Source: Catenaria anguillulae PL171
Taxonomy: Eukaryota; Blastocladiomycota; Blastocladiomycetes; Blastocladiales; Catenariaceae
Length of the DNA stretch: 64,000 nucleotides
Direction: 5' to 3'
NCBI GenBank assembly: GCA_002102555.1
Contig: MCFL01000113.1
Coordinates: 1-64,000, forward strand
Under the pieces are notes generated by a model. It was given only the letters and a program-made list of their open reading frames with translations. It was not told the DNA's origin and ran no database searches. Of the stretch, positions 44,310 through 54,037 are shown in pieces. The first letter of the stretch is position 1, and each line of letters opens with the position of its first letter. A program made the translations under genes and the position numbers.

Positions 44310-46016
44310 ATGTCCATGCTCGCCCCCAAGTTGTCGGCCACGGCTGCCGCCGCTCTCCGCCGGGCAACGTCGGTTGCATCTGTTGGAAGCTGCCGCCTTG
44401 TCCACCAGTTGCGATTTCCTCCAGCGCACTGTGTCGTCGCACGACCATCGTCGAATCGGGCCGTGTTCATGTCTACCGCGGCCATGAAACATCCCGAGAC
44501 TGCTCAGGTCGATGACAAGGTTCCAACCCTGACCGTCAAAGACGACTGTCTGGCTTTGAACTTGCCCGGGTCTGGATCTGGATCGAGCATCTTTCACCAC
44601 GTCTGGCTCCGTGACAACTGCCCGTGCGCGGCGTGCATTCACCCATCCACTCGCCAAAAGCTGCACTCTTCGGGCGACATTCCAACCGACATTCAGCCTA
44701 TCCGCGTCCAATGGGTCCACAGCAACAGTGATCCTTCCGCCGCCACCGGAGCCACCTTGAAGCCGCTGAGGGCGGAATCACACATGTTTGCGCACGCAGA
44801 CGCTGTCGACCAGTGGGTTCTTGAAGTCGAGTGGCCGGCGTTTGCATTCCCGTCCCGTGGCGAGCAGGCCGGTAACGATCACGCACAGGCGGATGCGGCC
44901 GTGTTGGGCGATACCGAGCCGCACGTGTCTCGGTATTCGGCTAGCTTTTTGCGTCGGTGGAACTATTCATCGCCAAACCGTGATGCCATCCACCCAAACT
45001 ATCTGTACCCTGACCCGCAGCCGTGGTCAGGTGCCGAAGTCGATGCTCAGGGCCATTTGCACGTCGACTACAACTCGTTGCCGCCCATTGAGCAACTGCT
45101 TCCCATTGCGGCTTCTTCTTCACCAGCCGCGGCACCTGCTAGCAGTGTTGCTGACCGCACTCGCCATCTGACATTTCCACCTGTCACGTCGCTGCCGCCC
45201 CACATTCTCGACTGCTTTGCAACCCACGGCCTCGTCTTTTTCCACAACGTGCCCACCAACCGCGGCGACGACTATGTCGAAACCTTGGCCAAGCGGTTTG
45301 GCCACCAACTGCGCTGGACGTTCTATGGCTCGTCCTGGGACGTGAAATCTGTTGCGCAATCCACCAACATTGCCTACACCAACCTGTTTCTTGGGCTGCA
45401 CATGGACCTCATGTACTTTGAGGCCCCACCCGGGCTGCAGTTCTTGCACATGCTGCGAACCAACGTCAAGGGCGGCAGCTCGCTGTTTCTCGACATGCTG
45501 CACACGTGGCGGTCGTTTGTGAAGGCACACCCGCGAGACGTTTGGCAGCCATTGACAAGTGTGCCGACGGCATTTCACTATGCGCACGCCCACCATGCGC
45601 CGGGCGACGGGCCGCATTGGTTGGCGAGGCAGCATGCCTTGTCGACGGATGAGTACGGGTCACAAATGTATTATGCACCGCCATTCCAAGGACCGCTGAT
45701 GCCGCCGCCGAGTGGTGACGTGAGTTGGGCGAGCGATCCCCACGTGGTCAAGGCGTGGTACAAGGGGATGCGGGCGTGGGACGAGCATGTGCGCAGGCAA
45801 AAGATGGTCATGATTGATCTCAAGCCGGGGGATGCGGTGCTGTTCCATAATCGGCGCGTGTTGCATGGGCGGACGGCATTTGATTCGGTGCAGGATGGGG
45901 TGGGTGCTGGAGAGAAGGCGGTCCGGCATTTACGTGGATGCTATGTGGATTGGGACGAATTTTTGGATCGTTGGCGGGTGAGTCGGTATCGTGAGATGCA
46001 GGAGCTCAAGGTGTAG
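44310..46016 (+). CDS. BBOX1: Gamma-butyrobetaine dioxygenase-like 2-oxoglutarate oxygenase, right copy
   Basis: Intronless gene for 568 residues. It has the same zinc module (VWLRDNCPCAACIHPSTRQ), HxD iron motif (GLHMDLMYFEAPPG) and distal RVLHGRTAF as the left-arm enzyme. It is 13 residues shorter because of small deletions in low-complexity places: the presequence (left MRAPSAIRRAMP is missing) and the loop after IAASSSPAA. Most substitutions fall in the N-terminal 170 residues; the oxygenase core is almost unchanged, which points to purifying selection on both copies or recent homogenisation. The last residues differ (REMQELKV here, REVNGLKV on the left). It is tail-to-tail with the ankyrin-like gene at 46121. 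The role in carnitine synthesis is inferred from family membership. Confidence 0.85.
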   Translation: MSMLAPKLSATAAAALRRATSVASVGSCRLVHQLRFPPAHCVVARPSSNRAVFMSTAAMKHPETAQVDDKVPTLTVKDDCLALNLPGSGSGSSIFHHVWLRDNCPCAACIHPSTRQKLHSSGDIPTDIQPIRVQWVHSNSDPSAATGATLKPLRAESHMFAHADAVDQWVLEVEWPAFAFPSRGEQAGNDHAQADAAVLGDTEPHVSRYSASFLRRWNYSSPNRDAIHPNYLYPDPQPWSGAEVDAQGHLHVDYNSLPPIEQLLPIAASSSPAAAPASSVADRTRHLTFPPVTSLPPHILDCFATHGLVFFHNVPTNRGDDYVETLAKRFGHQLRWTFYGSSWDVKSVAQSTNIAYTNLFLGLHMDLMYFEAPPGLQFLHMLRTNVKGGSSLFLDMLHTWRSFVKAHPRDVWQPLTSVPTAFHYAHAHHAPGDGPHWLARQHALSTDEYGSQMYYAPPFQGPLMPPPSGDVSWASDPHVVKAWYKGMRAWDEHVRRQKMVMIDLKPGDAVLFHNRRVLHGRTAFDSVQDGVGAGEKAVRHLRGCYVDWDEFLDRWRVSRYREMQELKV

Positions 46017-46120
46017 GGACTGTCGATTCTGCCATATCGTCGATGATGAGAGGCTGTGTTGTGTGCTTTGTACATGGCTCTACATTGAAATTCATGTATC
46101 AACCACATATCCACTGGCAA

Positions 46121-48232
46121 TCACAATGACAACAAATCAGGCCGAGCGTCCCACCACCATCTGAGCACAGCCCGCCTCGCCTCGTCCACGCACGCGGCGT
46201 CGGCTCTCTCGTTTTCATTCCACTCCGACGCCGGATTCCAACCCGGCGGCACCTTGATCTCGCGGCCAGATGCAGCCCACCATTCCAAGAGATGGACTCG
46301 TTTCAGCCGTGTGCAGGTCTTGAAAGCCTCCTCGCTCCACTCGAATGGATGATCCGATGTGAGCAGCCAATCTAATGTCGCAATTGGCCAGACCCAGTCA
46401 TCTGCCTCGTCCTCACCACCGCCGTAAACCTCCGACTCGTCCATACGATCCAGGTTGATTACCTCTGGCAACAAGCCGAGGTGGCGTAGGTGCTCCAAAA
46501 CCACCGTGTCGCCACGGTTCGCCAGAAGGCCAAAGTAATACTCGGTCAACACCGGTACAGCGGCAGGCTCATGTGCCAGAAACACAGTCAGAACTGCTGG
46601 GTAGGCCGAGTGAAAATCTTCGGAAATCACGCTCGCGACAGAGGCATGGGCAAGTATGGCCGGATCATGGTGCCGCCTGAACCATTCAATGATGGTCCAC
46701 TGGTTGCAGCATGTCAACAGACTCCTGAGCTTTTCCAAATCATTGTGAGTTGCCCGAGTCGCCCTGAGCCACCACTCAAACACTTGATACGACGACAGCC
46801 ATTCGCCCATCTGTCCAAAGCTCGCCCACTTTCTCTTGCGCGTAAAGATGCCCGACTTGTCCCACCAATCAAGCACCTCAAGGTTTCCTGTCGTGCATGC
46901 GTTCTTGATTGCTCGACCCGAGTACTTGTAATCCAATCCAGAATCAAGCCACCATTGCAGGACGTCCGTGTGCCCTTGCCTGCTTGCCTCGTCCATGGCG
47001 TCCTTGGCGCACAAGTCGCCGAACTGTTGGGGATCGAGGCGACACTGAAACCAATCCAAAACGGCGATATGGCCCATTGCAGAAACGAGATCGAGCAACA
47101 ATACACAGCTGGAAGTCTCGATGCCGGGACAAATGGACTGCCAAGCGCCAACCAAGTACTCCCAGTGTGAGTAACTGTACATGAACGCGTCCAGAGTGGG
47201 GCAAGGCAGACTGCGGCCGTGAAGAGGGAAACCGGTCTTGTACAGCCAATCGAGGACATGAACATGACCAAGTGCGGCGGCAAAGCTGTACAGATGGCTC
47301 GCATAGTCCTTGAATGAAGCACGTGTAAGCCGTGAAGGGTGGCCAAAGTAGTATTGGGCCAACTCGATCTGTCCGTTTGCGCACGCCAAGACAAAGAACA
47401 TGTCCAATTCGCCCTGCACAGCCGCCGTCGCTATGAATGCGTCCACCACCCTTTTCGCAAACACGAGCGACGGATCCGAATCGAGGAAGTCAAACTCGGC
47501 TGTTGTGAGCTCAGCAACAACAGCGCTGCTCAAATCTCGGCAGAGTTCACTCTTGATCCACCAGTGAGCCACCTTGAAATGGCCACAGCACAGGGCAACA
47601 AGCATGCACTTCGTGCCATCTACTTGAGTTTCCAAACCAATCCCGTAGTCCTTGAGCCACCATTCCAGAGCAAACAAGCGGCCATTGGCCGACAGATCCA
47701 GCGCGCAAGCTTGCTTGGCCGTCAAATCCGGAGTCCAATCCATATCTGTCGCCGACATGCCCTTCTTTTCAGCGTCTGGATGAAACACAAACCCGTGATC
47801 CAGACACCAATTGCGCACTTGGTCCGACCCAAAACTGGGCATCTGCGAGTACGACACGATCTTGTTGCCGAGCGGCAACCCCTTTGCAACCCACCAGTCC
47901 AGCACATGAATGAATCCCCGCTCGATGGCCAGCCTTATCACCTTTTCCTGCTTGTATTGCAGAGGTCGATTGAACGGCGGCTGCGTCATGGTAAGCAACA
48001 GGTCAAGCAAGTGCACGCTGCCGATGCGTGCGCCGATTTCCATGCGCATGTGCGGCGTTTTCGTGATGCCAATGCGCGAAGCCTCGGGAGCGACATGGTG
48101 TGGGGCGACGTTGAGGAACGAGGCGAGTGTGACTTGGTCGGGCGGGAGCAAGAGAGTCGGAAGCGATCGGACAAGCAGAATGATGATTGGCCGGACCAGC
48201 TCATCTGGCGAGTTGCACGAGGTTTCATTCAT
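46121..48232 (-). CDS. F-box-like / ankyrin-like HVLDWW-repeat protein, right copy
   Basis: Intronless gene for 703 residues, the same length as the left-arm copy and open throughout. The 26 replacements I count by eye are spread along the protein, including NLPDEL to NSPDEL in the F-box-like start, Arg-Arg to Gln-Cys in WFRRRLDPQQ, and the last residue Phe to Leu. An upstream in-frame extension to 48337 exists here but is not conserved as coding, so I place the start at 48232 (MNETSC). The even scatter of changes with no frame loss fits a pair that both stayed functional after a fairly recent duplication. Confidence 0.85.
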   Translation of the reverse strand: MNETSCNSPDELVRPIIILLVRSLPTLLLPPDQVTLASFLNVAPHHVAPEASRIGITKTPHMRMEIGARIGSVHLLDLLLTMTQPPFNRPLQYKQEKVIRLAIERGFIHVLDWWVAKGLPLGNKIVSYSQMPSFGSDQVRNWCLDHGFVFHPDAEKKGMSATDMDWTPDLTAKQACALDLSANGRLFALEWWLKDYGIGLETQVDGTKCMLVALCCGHFKVAHWWIKSELCRDLSSAVVAELTTAEFDFLDSDPSLVFAKRVVDAFIATAAVQGELDMFFVLACANGQIELAQYYFGHPSRLTRASFKDYASHLYSFAAALGHVHVLDWLYKTGFPLHGRSLPCPTLDAFMYSYSHWEYLVGAWQSICPGIETSSCVLLLDLVSAMGHIAVLDWFQCRLDPQQFGDLCAKDAMDEASRQGHTDVLQWWLDSGLDYKYSGRAIKNACTTGNLEVLDWWDKSGIFTRKRKWASFGQMGEWLSSYQVFEWWLRATRATHNDLEKLRSLLTCCNQWTIIEWFRRHHDPAILAHASVASVISEDFHSAYPAVLTVFLAHEPAAVPVLTEYYFGLLANRGDTVVLEHLRHLGLLPEVINLDRMDESEVYGGGEDEADDWVWPIATLDWLLTSDHPFEWSEEAFKTCTRLKRVHLLEWWAASGREIKVPPGWNPASEWNENERADAACVDEARRAVLRWWWDARPDLLSL

Positions 48233-48439
48233 TTTTGTCGGATTTTCATAGGGTATCTGTGTGCAGAGGTTCGAGAACGCTTGGTCTTGGTCGAGTGTTG
48301 TGTCCCTTCGTGTTCGCACCAGTCTATGGTATGCCACGAAGGAGACGCCATGGCACTCTCTATATACCTACTCATACTACATTATGTCCAGTGGTCACTG
48401 AAACACCTTATGGCACAAGGAAAATCGAAATACTGTATT

Positions 48440-49600
48440 CCGTGATATGAACCATTTTAGCACAGATCGAGGTGACTGGGACCGAGGCAGCAATGGTGGA
48501 CACCAAGGCGGCATCGTCGTCGGCGGCGGCAAGTGCGGGCGATGCTTGTTCAGCGGCCACGGCACCATCGGCGGTGGGCGAGTCAGCCTCTGTGGTTGTC
48601 TGGCTGACCTGGGAGGAGACGGATGGATCCATCGCAGAAACAGGGGCGGCCGGGGCCGGAGAAGACGTGGGCTGCGTCGGCGTCATGGCGTCGTCTTGGC
48701 CAGCTTGGTTGGGCTGGTTGGCGTTGCCAGTCGTGGCACGTGCGGCTTGAGCGGCACGAGAGACTCGCTTCCGGAGCCTGTCGGCAATCGTCTTGACGAC
48801 AAGGCTAAGATTGAATGCATTGCGTTTGGTCAGAGGAAATTGACAATGCTGAGCGTTAAGTCAAGTCAAGCGTAAACGTACAACTCCAAGACTGTGCCGC
48901 CGGGGTGCACACGGTCAAACTCGTGCGCGCGAGGGAAAAGCCTCACGTAGATAAAGTGAAGACGATCAAGAAAGACGCCGTCCCCAAGCTGCACATACTC
49001 GCCCAGCCTCTCCTCGCTTCCAGCGTACTTGACGGCGATTGCCGTCAAGATGCTCTGTCGTGACGATCCTGCAATGTCAGTAGCTTGAAACTCTCCACCC
49101 ATGAATGGCATACGCACCGTCACATCGACTTTGATGCCAATGGCCCGAGCAGCTTGCCTCACGGAAACATTGCGCGACCTCGCCCCCGACAAGCCAGGCC
49201 GGGACTTGAGATCTTGCAAGGTGATCGGCGTCTCTGGTTCCACAAAGCGGAAGTGAGGCAAGTTGATTCCTTCATGCAATCGCCAGTCCAAATGTGAGTA
49301 AGGGCACCAGGCATGCATGCGATATGAGCAATCTCCGTACCGTCAACACAGACGAGATCGAGGAGCACCTCACCATTGGGCATGGTGCGAACCAGGTTCA
49401 AGACCTCGTTGATCGGGAGAGTGGGCGGCGCACCCGCGTTGGGTTTGGGAACGTAGAAGGCCGGAAATTGGCGGTCCGCCTGCATGTTAGCCTTGTGGTA
49501 ATGGGGGCGGATGCCTTGCCACGTTTGGAGCGTTTGTCCAATGACGAGAATGGAAGTTGTGAGATCGAACCACAGGAAAGGGTTGCTGAGTGCATTGTTC
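48440..49600 (-). other. Conserved open block of unknown nature, right copy
   Basis: Counterpart of 5155-6300. The segment 49318-48866 stays open for 150 residues, from FRFVEPETPITLQDLKSRPG through VDVTVRMPFMGGEFQATDIA to YVRLFPRAHEFDRVHPGG. The preceding segment (about 49600-49300) reads FLWFDLTTSILVIGQTLQTW to GEVLLDLVCVDGTEIAHIA in another frame. The Pro/Ala/Asp-rich portion (48686-48440) matches the third segment of the left copy. The family is not recognised. No gag-like stretch precedes it here; instead about 170 bases of different sequence (49.62-49.79 kb) join it to the flank shared with the left arm. Confidence 0.4.
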
Positions 49601-50143
49601 CGGTGCGTTGGACACAACCTTACCTGGAGGGCCGCACGCAGAGGCAGTTGGCGATGTTGGATGTAGGGCGTTGACAGCGGCGTCAACAACCATGGCATTT
49701 GGGACAGCCGGAGCCGGCTGGGCCAAACCGGTTTGGAACCGGGCGGGGCGAAGGCTTGGCGGACGGGATGGGACCCTGTGGGGGCATGACGGGCGAGGGA
49801 GAGCAAGGGCGACGACGTCAAGCAGAGCGATGGGACGGAATCACGATTGCGGGTACAGTGTCGTGTCTATCATTGTCATTGCCCAGTGTTGTGAGTGCGG
49901 GTCAGAGGTTTTCTCGTCGTCGTAAACGCTCCGACTTACACGCACGATGTTTGGATTTGATGACATGGAAGATCGACGGCACTGGATCGAAAGAGAGGTC
50001 ACCGAGTGCAATCCCCACATCGATGCCGAGTTGTTTGTAAAATACTCCAATTCCGGGATACATAGTTTCTTCCACTGCATTGAATCGCTCAGCTCACCCA
50101 GCATATGTCCTCGTGCGGAACGGAGAATCACGAGCTCCATTTG

Positions 50144-51155
50144 TCAACCAGGGCCTTGACCTGTCACGTTCCCATCAACCTCCTCATCTCTCGCGCCGTC
50201 TCCCTTTCCCTCGGCGCCAGCACCCACTCGCCTCGCGATCATTCTGACAGCTGCCACTCGCACACCATGAACCCACCTCGCCCACGCCGCAGCCGCCCTC
50301 GGTGTCACCTTGACACCTTGATCGTCACCAGCAACAAGCGCCCCCGCCAGCGACATCAAACACGCATCCAGCTCACTCACGCCCCACCCAACCCCCGTTG
50401 CCAAACTCGAATCCACCACTCGCTCGGCAATGTCCACAAGCAACGACTTGCGCGACGCAGCGTGTGCCAAGCCCGACCCAATCGAGATCAGGTGCCGAAT
50501 CAATGCCCTCACATGCGCCGGTGGGTGTCGCTCGGGTCACAGGCCAAGCGGACCGCCTCGACCACCTCCTTTGACCCGAGCAAGTACGCCTTGACGTCCC
50601 TCAAGTCTGCCGCCAGCGCGGCAAGTGCATCCGTGTCGTCGTCGACTGTCCCCGCCGCGGTGCCAGTGGCCATGGACGACGATGCATACGTGTACGTCGT
50701 GGTGCTCGGATAATGCACATGCGCCGCCGCCAATGGTGACTCGAGCGGCCCACCTCCACCTCCAACTCCACCAAAGCCATTGTCTGCCTCATGCGCCGAC
50801 ATTGGCACTGACAATGATGGCGGCTGCTGATGCTGCTGCAACATGCTCGACGACATGGGCTTTGCGCGAATCCAATGGTCCAAAAACGCCGTGGCCGCCG
50901 CCTCGAGATCCGCAAATGTGTAATGCGCGAGCCTGCGCTTGGTTGTGTCAATGCGGTGGGTGGTGAAAAAGTGCACGGCGGCATACCGCCTGGCCAACCC
51001 CAAGTCAAGTGCAAAGTCGTCCATGAGCACACCCACCACGGGGTCGCCCTCGGGCACGTCCTCTGTGCGTTTCATGATGCGCTTGAGGTTTTCGAGCATA
51101 CGGCGAGCCGCAAGCATGCCCACACCATTACCAGTTGCCAAAGAGTTGTTGTTGC

Positions 51156-51200
<45 letters not shown>

Positions 51201-52215
51201 GGTTGTTGTAGTTGGTAAAGTTGGCCACGACCCACTCGTCGAGCTCGCGCCGAGTGCGCGAGTTGAGTTTCTTGCCAAGCAGCTCGCGCATGACGCGTTC
51301 GTCGAATGCATAGTAGGCGCGAATCATGATGCGGCGCATGTGCGGTGGCACTGGAATCACGGTTTGCGTGAGAAAGGCGCGCGGGCGATGCAGAAACGTG
51401 TCGGCCAAGACAAAGAGGCGGAATTGTTGGACCACGTGCAGGTGGACCGAGAGGGCAATGGCGGGCGAGATGAGCGGATCGACAGCAGCGTTATGATTGT
51501 CGTGTGCGCTATTTGTTGAATAGGGTTGTTGGGACAAAGCCGAGGATGGAGGGACAGAGTTATTGTTGATGCCTGCAGCGGACGAGGTGGAGAGGAACGA
51601 GAGCGGGAGCATGACAGATCCGACGGCTCGGCGAATGTCGCGCAACAGAATGGACCCACGTCGTGACAGCTTGCCACTGGTTGATTCAGTTGAGGGGTAA
51701 TCCACCAAAGCAGAAGGCGGAGGAAACGTGGCTGATGCGCTGCCATTGAGCGATGCCGTTGAAGACGCAGTTGTTCGCGGAGGAGTGGCATTGCCATTGC
51801 CATTGCCCGCCGGTCGGCGTGACAGACTGCCTTGGGATTGCGACTGCTGATTGCCACTTGTGGAAACGTGTCGGCGGAGGTCTGCTGCGTGCTGCAAGTG
51901 CAAGTGGGAAGGAATGGCACTCGCAGTTGCTGTTGCGGTTGCTGTTGCGGAGCGAGAATGGCGCGCAGAGGGTCCGAGTGCGGGCGAGTCTGGGGCAGAT
52001 GACGATGACGGTGTACTCGTGTTGGCGGCTACAGTCCTGCGTGCCGCCAATAACGTGGAGGATGAGGGAGGCAGCAGATGAGGCGAAGCACGCAGCGTGG
52101 CCAGCCGGCGTGACACGGCATCGGCAACGGATCGGCCGCAAAGCCAGTCGGCAAAGACTTGGACATCGACGACGGGCTGGTTGGTGACGAATGCGGAAAA
52201 CTCGGTGGCCGTCAT
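50144..52215 (-). CDS. FIBP: FIBP homologue, right copy, one-base frame break
   Basis: Same gene as 2192-4219. The start at 52215 (MTATEF) matches the left copy. The FIBP core blocks (RAYYAFDERVMRELLGKKLN and LARRYAAVHFFTTHRIDTTK) are intact. At 50534-50536 a run of three G (plus strand) replaces four in the equivalent place of the left arm (3826-3829 on the coding strand). This shifts the frame and ends the protein a few residues later (DPSDTHRRM), at about residue 568. The last ~122 residues (RALIRHLISIGSGLAHAASR to the end) remain well conserved in the next frame, so either the base is missing only in the assembly or the loss is very young. The asparagine tract is longer here (51143-51211). 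Confidence 0.7.
51143..51211 (-). repeat. Expanded asparagine-codon repeat in the right FIBP copy
   Basis: The TTG/GTT run on the plus strand reads as a stretch with 14 consecutive asparagines plus interrupted flanking ones (Thr, Tyr, His and Ser interruptions). The left arm has only 11 asparagines and no interruptions, so the tract has changed length since the duplication. Confidence 0.85.
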
Positions 52216-52275
52216 TGTCTCGGAATTCAATCAATGATTGCACAGAGTGTGAGTGACTATAGTAGATGAGTGCAT

Positions 52276-52828
52276 GGTGGGTTGGTTTGTCGAAGGAGTT
52301 TCTGAAAACAGAGGCTCACCTCACTCAAATGCGCTTCCACTTTCTCGCATTGTGCATAAATTGGTAACCGTGACATGTTTGTGTACACATGCCCAAGCCC
52401 AGTCCATGAGCACTCGCTACATCGTCATGTCGATGTCGTCGATGCCTCGATCCACCTCCTACATGCGCACGAATGTTGTGCGGCTGCGGGTCACAACCTC
52501 TGCCAAGAACATGTCTCACCACTGCGACGCACGCATTGTTTCAGCCGCTGTGCCACGCATATGGGAATGTGTCCTTGTCCCACAACACTACTGAGACAAA
52601 TACTGCTTTTCATGGCCACCCATGCTGGCCATGATTCATGCCTTCATCATTAAGTTGGCGCCCATTGCGACCTGGCACCAATCGCCCACGAACGTAAGCA
52701 AGAAGTTTCCTTAAAGGCAGCCCGAGAGTATTAAGCCGTCGTACCACCAGCTCCCTTTCACGCCATGGCTCCAAAGATGAATGAATGAAGTGATGCCATC
52801 GATCGTTCAACCATTCCATACCACCGCC
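52276..52828. other. Intergenic, no gene seen
   Basis: Sequence just outside the right arm boundary. One frame of 113 residues is open (52253-52594) but begins inside the duplicated flank, has no domain and looks like chance. The promoter of the lectin gene should lie at the right end. Confidence 0.5.
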
Positions 52829-54037
52829 ATGGCGTACAAGTCAATCGTCTTGCTTCTAGTTGCCCTCTCCATCATCGGAGGCATCGCCAACACCACGGCC
52901 AGCGCCACCCCTTTGCGGCCACATGTCAACTCGACTGCGACTTCAACTTTGGCTCCTCTGTCCAACAATATCCAAGGTATTGCAGACCCGCGTCGTCCGG
53001 GCGTCAATGCAACCGCCACATTGTCGGCTTCTTCACCTCGTCGTCGCGGCAATGCCACGGAATCATGGTCCGTGGTCCGGTACGCAACTTTCATATCCGC
53101 GATCGCTTGCTTGTGGCCGGAGGCGGCGCCTCTGACAACAAGAACCTTAAAGACAGGGCTGCCTTTACAACGAATCGACGGGCCGCTGCCTGGACATTGA
53201 GCAAAGTCGCAAATCACCCCAGTCGGCGGATGCGCAGATGTGGCGATGCAACAACAACCCAGCTGCCCAGGTACCGTTTGCTTTTACTTTCGCCGCTTTC
53301 AACTTTCATCTGTACCTATCCGCTGACCAAGTTGGATTTATGTCAAACAAGTCCTACGACATTGTTCAGTACACTGGAGGAGGGTCGACAACCATTGAAA
53401 GGGGACGGGCAACCACTGCACGTCACGCTACTCTCGCTATCATTCGGGCCAGTCGGTCTTCATTTGGCAATCATTACTGCCTCGATGTTCCTGGAGGAGT
53501 GCGCCTATGTCGATTCGCACGCATTCATGTGGCCATTACGTACCTCACTGACAGCGCTCTGCAATTGCCTATCGCCATCCTCGTCACAGGATGCATTCGA
53601 GGGTCAATTGGTTCGCTGGTGGAAGTGGTGCGCTGCTTTCAATGTCTGACTCACGTTTCAATTCCCAGTTTCTTGACCACCATGTTGTGCGCATTCACAG
53701 CAATGAATCCCAGGCTCAAAAATGGACCATCAACTCTGAGACTGTAGATATGCGTGGCCACATTTCCCCTTATGGTCGCCCAGATTTGTGTCTTGATCCG
53801 CGTGGTGGTATGTCAAATCAGTTTGACCAGCCTCTTGGGTGACGTTTGCGGACACTATGTATCCGCTTCCCCCTCATGTTGTCGTTCTTGTTCTTCACAC
53901 GCGAAGGTGGTGATCGCGACGGCCAGCCGATGCAGCTGTGGCGCTGCTTGGACAACTCTTGGGTTCAACAGTGGAAGTTGGGGAGATGGGGTAGTGTTGC
54001 CTGTCGGCTTCCTCCATCCAGCGATCGTGCACAGTAG
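52829..54037 (+). CDS. Secreted ricin-B-type (beta-trefoil) lectin-domain protein, spliced
   Basis: The protein starts MAYKSIVLLLVALSIIGGIA, a clear signal peptide ending near TASA. A Ser/Thr/Asn/Pro-rich stretch with several N-glycosylation sites (NSTAT, NATAT, NATES) follows. Downstream exons carry sugar-binding repeat signatures of the R-type lectin fold: GCLYNESTGRCLDIE with MWRCNNNPAAQ (53157-53270), GNHYCLDVPGG (about 53465), SNESQAQKWTIN with GRPDLCLDPRG (about 53700-53800), and MQLWRCLDNSWVQQWKL (about 53930). These Q-x-W type units usually bind galactose-like sugars. No catalytic domain is attached. Several short introns are needed, and not every join could be fixed from phase. The extent is approximate. 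It is likely a secreted or cell-surface carbohydrate-binding protein. Confidence 0.65.

Larger units (their letters stand above)
38417..52275. repeat. Right arm of the large inverted segmental duplication
   Basis: Mirror image of 2131-16263. Gene order from the inside out: RERYA A-B, RERYA A-B-C, gamma-butyrobetaine dioxygenase-like, ankyrin-like, unidentified block, FIBP homologue. The outer boundary at 52275 is exact: the last shared bases read GAGTGCATGG, beyond which the arms part. The near-identical part spans about 44.27-52.275 kb. The spacer between the inner ends (16.3-38.4 kb) holds unrelated single-copy genes and two further RERYA copies. Confidence 0.9.
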
